DNA from: CAZVWW01 sp964631265
GTDB lineage: Bacteria > Thermotogota > Thermotogae > MWEM01
Direction of reading: 5' to 3'
DNA: 5,287 nt
NCBI GenBank assembly: GCA_964631265.1
Contig: CAZVWW010000143.1
Coordinates: forward strand, 1-5,287
Below the pieces are notes generated by a model. That model searched no databases, was not told the DNA's origin, and saw nothing but the letters and a program-made list of their open reading frames with translations. The position numbers and the translations under genes are program-made. Shown here one piece after another: positions 1-5,287 of this stretch (positions within the stretch are counted from its first letter, which is position 1; every line of letters begins with the position of its first letter).

Positions 1-18
1 CAAAAGCAAAAGCAAAAG
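1..18. repeat. Three tandem copies of CAAAAG at the window edge
   Basis: CAAAAG is repeated exactly three times from base 1 to 18. The array starts at the window boundary, so its full length is unknown. On the minus strand it provides the T-rich tail after the hairpin at 19-42. Confidence 0.7.
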
Positions 19-42
19 GACAAGAGCCAGGGGACTCTTGTC
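1..42 (-). terminator. Perfect 8-bp hairpin followed by T-rich hexamer repeats
   Basis: In minus-strand sense GACAAGAG (19-26 complement side) and CTCTTGTC pair perfectly across an 8-base loop TCCCCTGG (34-27). The stem is followed at 18-1 by three copies of CTTTTG. The stem plus interrupted T-tract fits a rho-independent terminator for the minus-strand genes. The T-tract is broken by G and C, which lowers confidence. The other strand has no T-tract after the stem, so a terminator for plus-strand transcription is not supported. Confidence 0.5.
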
Positions 43-50
43 GGGATAAC

Positions 51-75
51 GGCTTCAGGCCGGGGACCTGAAGCC
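51..75. repeat. Perfect 9-bp inverted repeat (hairpin) between amylase and terminator
   Basis: GGCTTCAGG (51-59) and CCTGAAGCC (67-75) are exact reverse complements around the 7-base loop CCGGGGA. On the minus strand it precedes the hairpin at 19-42 by 8 bases and is followed by GTTATCCC rather than a T-run, so alone it is not a standard terminator. It may act with the next hairpin as a tandem terminator or protect the 3' end of the mRNA. Its loop nearly matches that of its neighbour. Confidence 0.6.
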
Positions 76-131
76 AGAAAAGAAAAAGAAGTGTTGGGAC
101 CTGCAACCGGAAAAAAAGAAGCAAAGAGTCG

Positions 132-148
132 AAAACCTCCCCCGGAGG
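132..148 (-). terminator. Short GC-rich hairpin with T-run after the amylase gene
   Basis: In minus-strand sense CCTCC, a GGG loop and GGAGG (148 down to 136) form a five-pair all-strong stem, followed by TTTT (135-132). It starts 41 bases after the amylase stop. The stem is short and the T-run only four long, so this would be a weak intrinsic terminator; a T7 run lies further on (117-111) with no strong stem beside it. Confidence 0.4.
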
Positions 149-189
149 GGTACCTTGTTCTCCGGAAAGCTTGGAGCTGGAAAAGTTCT

Positions 190-2715
190 CTATTCAATCT
201 CCAGATACAGATCATCCATTATCTTCGGGGCATCCTTAGAGGGTCCTTTAAACGCCCACTTTCCCGGATCGTCGGAGATCGGTCTGAGAAGGGCCTCTAT
301 GCCATCGTAATCATAGGTGGTGAAATACACCTTCCAGCCGTCGATTGATGTGGTGTCGAAGGTGGAAAGCGGGATCAACAGGGTGATCTTGTTGTCAAGC
401 TGCTCGGTCTTAACGGTCGGGGCCGGAACGGCTGCCTTGCCGTAATCGTCAGGGCCGGCGCCGGTGCTTGTGTAAGCCGTCAGGGACCATCCCGTGGCGT
501 ATATCTGATAATCCCAATCCCCTTTCGGCATCTCGGCCTGCTGTTTGGGCAGGGCTTTTATCCCGGTCTGGTCCGGATCATCGAAGAAGATCTGGAATGT
601 GACATGGTCAAAGCCGTTACGGGGAGCCCATCGGTCGGTTATATCGTTCATCCGGATCTCCATCTTGAGCATCTGTCCAATCTGGCTCAATGCCACTCTG
701 TCGATGTCCATCTGTTTTGTATAGCCGCCCTCACCTCTGGGATATTCGTAATCCCCGGTTGGACCATGGTCGTCATCGAGGGGATCGTTCTTTTCAGCCA
801 GCTTCTGGATGGGAATCTCCATGCGGGCTTCAACGGTGTCTGAGTAGGCGTAGTGAATCGGTAGTTTCCCGTAGGCCTTGGCAAAGATCTTGTGAGTTCC
901 CGAGATGAAGTCGGCGAGGTTGATCTCCGCGCGCCAGTTTCCCTCTTCGTCCGGTTTGACCTCCCGGTACTTTTCCTTGTTACCGTCAACGAATACCCTG
1001 ATCTTCCCGGTGTTTTGAGAGCTACCGCTGACGGTGAAATTCTCAGTGTAAGCGGTTTTAACGGGTTTCTCGATACTGACCTCAATCCCGTTGTCTTTCA
1101 GGGGTTCACGCTTATCTGTTACCTTGAAAACACCGACGGATTTCGGATCCAGGAGTACGTTCATCGTTCCGTTCTCTCCCACCGTCATGGCCCTTGAGAT
1201 CATACGGCTTGTATAGACCGGCTTGAGGATGCGCCCTTCTGCCAACCCGGTTTGAAAGTCGGAAGCGTATTTGCCCTTGCCATAGGTGTTCATGAAGACG
1301 AGGTACTCTTCCTCCCCGTGTTTGATGGAATAGATCAACGGGCCCGGGCCCAGCGTGTCTGCGTATTCAACCTTGACCGTCCCGTGCCGGAAGGCCTCGT
1401 GCTCTTTCCTGAGTTCTGTCAGTTCATGGATGTAATCGTAAAGGAAAGACTTCTTATCGTATCGGTCTTCTCCTTCAGACATAAATCCGCCTTTAAACAT
1501 GGCCGCCCTTGTCTCGTCGAGCCCCTGTTCGGTTCCGTAATAGATGGTCGGAACACCGGGGATGGTGAAAATGAAGGCAAGCGCCTGCTGCAGATCAAGC
1601 ACCCGGGCGCCGTTGAGAAAACGTGACATATCGTGATTGTCGATAAACGTGATCATCGGTTTTCCGGAAAAGAAGGCTTCCCGCTGTTCAAGCCGGTATT
1701 GCATGTTGGCGGTGGGTTTGCCCTCCTTGAAGACCCGGTGTATCTCGCTCATTAAAGGAAAATCCAGCATTGAATTAAACCCGAGATCAAAATACCCGGC
1801 CACGAGCTTTTCCGCATCGTTCTCCATCGGTTTCGGTGTGACCCAGGCCTCCCCAAAGGCGATGAAATTCTCTTTGCCCCGGGCTTCGGCCGCACTGTAA
1901 ATCCCGTCATCGGCCTCAAGGAATTCCGGCCAGAAGGGATCGTCGACGTAGATGGCCGTGTCGATGCGGAAACCGTCTACCCCTTTCTCGATCCAGAAGT
2001 TGAAAGAATCCTTCAGGGCCTTGATCACCTTCTCGTTCTCCGTGTTCAGATCGTCGAGATTGGCGAATGCCGTGTTTTTCTTGTTGGGGGTCTCAATCTC
2101 AGAGGGCCAGTTGTAGATGTTCAGGTCCCGCTGCTCCGGATCGTTGTAGTCGTTCTGATCAAACGGGAATTGGGTCGGCTTCTGTGTGGGAATACTCTCA
2201 TCGTTCAGCGAATACTCACCCGTCTTCTCGTCGTAGAGGAAGAAGTTCCCCGTGTGGTTGCAGACGATGTCCTGGATGACGTACAACCCTCTCTTATGGG
2301 CCTCGTCTATGAACTCCTCGTACAAAGCCAGGTTACCGAAATGCTCGTCCACCTGTTTGAAGTCGCGGGCCCAGTAGCCGTGATACCCGCCGTAATCGAC
2401 GAACCCATCCCACCATTGATTGGCAACAGGGGGTGTCAGCCAAACGGCCGTCACGCCCAGGTCTTTGATATAATCCAGCCTGTCGATCATCCCCCGGATG
2501 TCTCCACCGTTGTATTTTGAATTGACATTTCCGGCTTCAATTCCCGATTCTGTGAGAACATCGTTGGTTTCATCCCCGTTGGCAAACCGGTCTATCATCA
2601 GAAAGTAGATGATCTGATCCTCCCATTTCACCGGATTTGAAAAGGTCAACAGTGTGAAAAGCAGGAAACAAAGTGTCAGTAAAAGCATTCTGTACTGTAA
2701 TTGTGTTTTTCTCAT
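190..2715 (-). CDS. Secreted GH13 alpha-amylase-family glycoside hydrolase with Ig-like and glucodextranase-type C-terminal modules
   Basis: Predicted exported enzyme that cleaves alpha-glucosidic bonds in starch-like glucans (family knowledge). Numbering from the ATG at 2715 gives 841 residues. Residues 1-26 form a signal peptide: basic start MRKTQ, then a long Leu/Phe core, with mature protein near NPVKWED. The GH13 barrel covers about 30-430 and shows the conserved regions in order: GVTAVWLTPP (87-96), YHGYW (111-115), DIVCNH (149-154), LDDLN (220-224), GFRID with nucleophile Asp252 and Arg250, GEAW with acid/base Glu289, and FIDNHD with His361 and Asp362. No catalytic residue is missing. 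A beta-rich domain C follows (about 435-535), then an Ig-like stretch (about 540-620), then a module from about 643 opening NDPLDDDHGPTGDYEYP, typical of the glucodextranase C-terminal domain (PF09985 type). It lies 110 bases after the receptor-like gene, on the same strand. The Met at 2721 is a less likely start because it abuts the ribosome binding site. Alpha-amylase, neopullulanase or maltogenic specificity cannot be separated by eye. Confidence 0.93.
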   Translation of the reverse strand: MRKTQLQYRMLLLTLCFLLFTLLTFSNPVKWEDQIIYFLMIDRFANGDETNDVLTESGIEAGNVNSKYNGGDIRGMIDRLDYIKDLGVTAVWLTPPVANQWWDGFVDYGGYHGYWARDFKQVDEHFGNLALYEEFIDEAHKRGLYVIQDIVCNHTGNFFLYDEKTGEYSLNDESIPTQKPTQFPFDQNDYNDPEQRDLNIYNWPSEIETPNKKNTAFANLDDLNTENEKVIKALKDSFNFWIEKGVDGFRIDTAIYVDDPFWPEFLEADDGIYSAAEARGKENFIAFGEAWVTPKPMENDAEKLVAGYFDLGFNSMLDFPLMSEIHRVFKEGKPTANMQYRLEQREAFFSGKPMITFIDNHDMSRFLNGARVLDLQQALAFIFTIPGVPTIYYGTEQGLDETRAAMFKGGFMSEGEDRYDKKSFLYDYIHELTELRKEHEAFRHGTVKVEYADTLGPGPLIYSIKHGEEEYLVFMNTYGKGKYASDFQTGLAEGRILKPVYTSRMISRAMTVGENGTMNVLLDPKSVGVFKVTDKREPLKDNGIEVSIEKPVKTAYTENFTVSGSSQNTGKIRVFVDGNKEKYREVKPDEEGNWRAEINLADFISGTHKIFAKAYGKLPIHYAYSDTVEARMEIPIQKLAEKNDPLDDDHGPTGDYEYPRGEGGYTKQMDIDRVALSQIGQMLKMEIRMNDITDRWAPRNGFDHVTFQIFFDDPDQTGIKALPKQQAEMPKGDWDYQIYATGWSLTAYTSTGAGPDDYGKAAVPAPTVKTEQLDNKITLLIPLSTFDTTSIDGWKVYFTTYDYDGIEALLRPISDDPGKWAFKGPSKDAPKIMDDLYLEIE

Positions 2716-2721
2716 AGGCAT

Positions 2722-2729
2722 CCCCCTTT
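2722..2729 (-). promoter_or_regulatory. Ribosome binding site of the amylase gene
   Basis: Read on the minus strand this is AAAGGGGG, which pairs with the 16S anti-Shine-Dalgarno sequence over AAGGGGG with one G-U wobble. It sits 6 bases before the ATG at 2715 but directly touches the ATG at 2721. The spacing therefore favours 2715 (MRKTQ...) over 2721 (MPMRKTQ...). Confidence 0.75.
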
Positions 2730-2778
2730 AAGCTGTTTATTCGTGATTATGTTTTCTGTACTCAACCCGTGCCCCCTA

Positions 2779-2808
2779 TCTTGAGAAGACACAGGTTTCG
2801 GTCTTGAG
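2779..2808. repeat. Pair of 7-base direct repeats in the receptor-amylase spacer
   Basis: TCTTGAG occurs at 2779-2785 and again at 2802-2808 on the plus strand, 23 bases apart start to start, about two helical turns. A short inverted pair, AAGAC (2786-2790) and GTCTT (2801-2805), lies between and partly overlaps the second copy. The spacer 2716-2825 contains no convincing -35/-10 pair for the amylase: CATAAT (2739-2744, minus strand) is the best -10 look-alike but has no matching -35 box at 16-18 bases. The repeats could be an operator or chance; nothing else identifies a regulator. Confidence 0.3.
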
Positions 2809-2825
2809 TGAACCGTTACAATTCG

Positions 2826-5287
2826 TTATTCGACTTTTGTCAGAACAACCTTCCATTCCCTCTCATGAAGGGTCAATGTCTTCCAGACAGCCACTTTGCT
2901 CACCGGTTTTTCTCCGCCTGTTGCGAGGTAGGTGTATTCTCCCCGGCCCTCTTTCTTGTCCAGGATCTCCCGGCCAAGCTCTTTCAACTCGTCGTAGCCG
3001 GTATAAATCTCATCGTCGAAGATATTTTTCCCGATTTCGTTTGGGTCCGGATCATAAATGATAGTGCCATCCTCCTGCATGAGCCAGACCTCGAAAACAG
3101 GATTGTCCAGACTCTCCCTGATGAGCCCGGAGAAGAAAGGTCCGGGTCTTATGATAAGACTCAGAGAACCGGTCAGTTTTCCGCCCGTGTTGAAAACGGG
3201 CCATTCCAAATCGACGGCAAAAAACCCCTCTATCAGTTTGATAAGCCGGCTGAGAACGGGTTTCTGTGTTTCCTGAACCCTCTTCACAACAGCGTGATCG
3301 GACACATCGGCCCCTTCAACTTCGCTGCGTTCTTCCGGGAAGAGTTCCCTGATGATACCGTCTGTGTCGATGAAGGAGATATCATAGACGTCCCGGGTCT
3401 CTGTGTAGAGAGACTCAAGCATCGATTCAACGTCGTCCGGAACCCTTTCTGCCCTGGCAAAACGGGTGCCGGCCTCCATGAGCTTGTTCTCCAGTGAGTT
3501 GATTCGGGCAAGCACCACTTCAACCACTTTCTCCAGGTTTTTTGCCATACTGACATCTTCGTATTCGTCCGTCAAGTCAAAGATCTTTTTGGCATAGACC
3601 AGTTTCCAGCCGGTCACCGGATCGGTTCTGAATGTACCCAGGTATTCTGAGAGGCCCTGTTGGAAGGCGATTTGTCCTGAATCATTCTCATTGAGAATCG
3701 ACATGAAGGCCCCGGGGTCTGACACGATGAACGCATCAACATCCTCCAAAAGGGACTCTTCCCGGCTGCTCAGCATGAGTGTGCCCAGGTCGTTCACGGC
3801 CATCAGCAGGGTGTCATTATCCGGTCTCATCTCGTCGTTCAGCCGCTGATTCAATTCTTCCATAAAGACCGACATCGCGATCGATCCGGTGATGGTTCCG
3901 TTTTTTTTAACGGGGACACCAAAGACAGCTGATTTTCTTCCCGTAGACCGGCTTATGACGGGATACCCTCTGACCTCTCTTCCGCTTTCCAAGGTTGGAA
4001 AATAGGCCCTGTCCTTCAAGCTGACACCGGTGTAGTTTCTCACATGGGTATAGTAGTGACCGTCCGGCTTCACGTAGAAGTAAAGGGCGGAATATCGTTT
4101 ATCGCTCCGAGAGTTCTCTCTGAGAAAGGCCTCTTTGATCCGGTTCCAGTTTCCGTTTCCGGCATACTCTGTGGAGGCCACTTCCCGGAGGAAATTGAGG
4201 ATATCGTTCAATATTGAATCCATTTTCAGTTCATAGTACTCGAGGAGAATCTCCTCTTCTCTTCCCAGGGGGCTGACAAGGACATCAGCCTTGTTCATCG
4301 TTTCAACGGGAACCTTAAATCCCTTTTCAGCCGCCGTTTCCAGATTGATCAACGCCAACCCGTCTCTCGCACCGCTCAAAGGGGATTCAAAAGCAACAAT
4401 GGGGAAGTCAGAGGGTTCTTTCCCCTTGTAAGCGATCTCCAGGGCAATACCCGCCGAGACGCTGCCGTGAAAGGCCGGATCGGGAACAACGCCGCACAGA
4501 GCCCCGTCGTAGACGATAAAATCCGACAGGCCGATGACGGGCTCGTCCGTTGCGTCCAGAACATTTCTCATCAGCTCTTTTGTGCCCAGAACGTTCCCGT
4601 TTTCATCCATGAATTCGGTGGATCTGATCATATAGAACGCATCGGTGATCGCAGCAAGGTTTTCGAGGGCGAGTCGGAGGTTTTGATTACTCCTGAACTT
4701 GTAAAACCCGGCATTCTCATACCTTCCCAGGTTCTGTTGTCTGATATAGTCGATGTATCCGTCCGTCGTGCTTGTCTCATCACCAATAAAGGCCACGCGC
4801 TTGAGCCGGGGCACGATTTCAGAGCAGAGATCGAGCGAGGCAACCGGGAACGGCCTTTCCAAAACCCCTGTCACCCCCGGCTTCGGATAGCCGTACGAGG
4901 CCGGATCGTTGTTCATACCGCAAAAGACGACCGGTACACCGGCCGATTCAGGTATTTTAGAGGCGAAGTAAGCCACAGCATTGTCATCACAGGCGATCAC
5001 AACATCGGGCTGCCAATCTTCCAACAGGTCCAGGGCCATCTGCCCGGCTTTGACCTTCCACTCCTCACTGTTCCTCAACCGGGTATCCATGTAAAAATAC
5101 CGCTGCTCACAGTCCGTATTATCAAGCGTCTCCCGAATAGACTTGTCAAGAGCCGAATTCCAGGCATATTCGCTGTCATAGCTGTAAACAACCAGGACTC
5201 TCGGCGCACCGGCCGAAACCGTAAAACTGATTCGAAGCTCTAAAAGTACCGCGGTCGTAGTAGTTTGTGGCGTAGTGGCACCGCTTG
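2826..5287 (-). CDS. Receptor-like protein: ABC_sub_bind-type periplasmic binding domain plus two Cache-like domains, no output domain (5'-partial)
   Basis: Likely extracytoplasmic ligand-binding sensor protein. The frame is open to the right edge: 65 sense codons precede the first in-frame ATG (5090), with no ATG, GTG or TTG among them, so the true start is outside; 819 residues are visible. Numbering from the edge, residues 11-27 are a hydrophobic stretch ending TVSAGA, possibly the end of a signal peptide, although Glu and Arg interrupt it. Residues 28 to about 335 resemble the ABC_sub_bind family (PF04392 type): PRVLVVYSYDSEYAWN, then WQPDVVIACDDNA, VPVVFCGMNND, and the late FIVYDGALCGVVPDP with an AGIALEIAYKGK helix. 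About 350-568 resembles a double Cache domain, with VSLKDRAYFPT (421-431), a FGVPVKKNGTITGSIAMSV strand pair, and GWKLVYAKK closing it. About 575-819 looks like a second Cache region (FIDTDGIIREL, VWLMQEDGTIIYDPDPNEIGKNIF, final REWKVVLTKVE). No transmembrane helix or kinase, GGDEF or MCP domain is present. Ligand unknown. Fold calls are by motif recognition. Confidence 0.85.
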   Translation of the reverse strand, partial: SGATTPQTTTTAVLLELRISFTVSAGAPRVLVVYSYDSEYAWNSALDKSIRETLDNTDCEQRYFYMDTRLRNSEEWKVKAGQMALDLLEDWQPDVVIACDDNAVAYFASKIPESAGVPVVFCGMNNDPASYGYPKPGVTGVLERPFPVASLDLCSEIVPRLKRVAFIGDETSTTDGYIDYIRQQNLGRYENAGFYKFRSNQNLRLALENLAAITDAFYMIRSTEFMDENGNVLGTKELMRNVLDATDEPVIGLSDFIVYDGALCGVVPDPAFHGSVSAGIALEIAYKGKEPSDFPIVAFESPLSGARDGLALINLETAAEKGFKVPVETMNKADVLVSPLGREEEILLEYYELKMDSILNDILNFLREVASTEYAGNGNWNRIKEAFLRENSRSDKRYSALYFYVKPDGHYYTHVRNYTGVSLKDRAYFPTLESGREVRGYPVISRSTGRKSAVFGVPVKKNGTITGSIAMSVFMEELNQRLNDEMRPDNDTLLMAVNDLGTLMLSSREESLLEDVDAFIVSDPGAFMSILNENDSGQIAFQQGLSEYLGTFRTDPVTGWKLVYAKKIFDLTDEYEDVSMAKNLEKVVEVVLARINSLENKLMEAGTRFARAERVPDDVESMLESLYTETRDVYDISFIDTDGIIRELFPEERSEVEGADVSDHAVVKRVQETQKPVLSRLIKLIEGFFAVDLEWPVFNTGGKLTGSLSLIIRPGPFFSGLIRESLDNPVFEVWLMQEDGTIIYDPDPNEIGKNIFDDEIYTGYDELKELGREILDKKEGRGEYTYLATGGEKPVSKVAVWKTLTLHEREWKVVLTKVE

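Noticed and set aside
1..189. CRISPR, insertion sequence or tRNA in the terminal noncoding stretch
   Set aside because: The repeats are only hexamers and hairpins; there are no direct repeats with spacers, no transposase remnants or terminal inverted repeats, and no cloverleaf or T-loop motif.
91..348. An 85-codon plus-strand frame starting with GTG downstream of the amylase
   Set aside because: It runs through the hairpin region and then antisense to the amylase C-terminal module, with no family resemblance and no good ribosome binding site.
2690..2705. Cysteine in the amylase signal region (LLLTLCF) as a lipoprotein attachment site
   Set aside because: The cysteine lies inside the hydrophobic core and TLC does not match the lipobox pattern, and the hydrophobic stretch continues well past it.
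2735..2765. TTGAGT and CATAAT on the minus strand as a sigma-70 promoter for the amylase
   Set aside because: The two boxes are separated by only 8 bases, far from the usual 16-18, and no alternative -35 at proper spacing matches well.
2808..3497. A 229-codon open frame on the plus strand, antisense to the receptor C-terminus
   Set aside because: The opposite strand encodes a clear Cache-like domain here; the plus-strand translation resembles nothing recognisable.
3898..3911. Run of eight A (minus strand) forming an in-frame A AAA AAC slippery heptamer in the receptor gene
   Set aside because: The sequence fits the -1 frameshift consensus, but the -1 frame ends after 27 codons inside the Cache region, and I see no supporting stem-loop or conserved product. 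The Lys-Lys-Asn encoded here fits the domain normally.
4467..5243. A 258-codon open frame on the plus strand, antisense to the receptor gene
   Set aside because: It lies wholly opposite a strongly recognisable coding frame, its translation shows no domain or signal, and no ribosome binding site stands out. It is a by-product of codon bias on the other strand.

Overview
This 5287-base bacterial window holds two protein genes, both read on the minus strand, with short spacers between and after them. Base composition is roughly balanced (by eye about half G+C), coding density is high, and both products look exported. The gene families (a secreted GH13 amylase with a glucodextranase-type C-terminal module, and a binding-protein/Cache receptor) fit a free-living, sugar-using bacterium. 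A spirochaete or Thermotogota-like host is possible, but that is only an impression; nothing here fixes the taxon.

Layout in the direction of transcription (right to left). From the right edge down to 2826 runs a large gene whose frame is open to the window boundary, so its N-terminus lies outside. At least 819 residues are visible: a periplasmic-binding-protein fold of the ABC_sub_bind type, then two Cache-like sensory regions, then a stop. No transmembrane helix and no kinase, cyclase or chemotaxis output domain follows. A 110-base spacer (2716-2825) carries a strong Shine-Dalgarno sequence and a pair of 7-base direct repeats, but no convincing sigma-70 promoter. Next is a complete secreted GH13 alpha-amylase-family enzyme (2715 down to 190) with all catalytic residues present. 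It is extended by an Ig-like domain and a C-terminal module like that of glucodextranase. The final 189 bases are noncoding and rich in hairpins, some followed by T-rich tracts in the minus-strand sense, as expected for transcription termination.

The shared strand and short gap suggest, but do not prove, co-transcription. A plausible working model is that the amylase attacks alpha-glucan outside the cytoplasm and the receptor-like protein binds a small ligand in the same compartment, passing the signal to a partner encoded elsewhere. The ligand and the link to starch breakdown are inference only.

The observations most worth a second look are the output-less PBP-Cache-Cache architecture and the pair of downstream hairpins whose stems differ while their loops are nearly identical.
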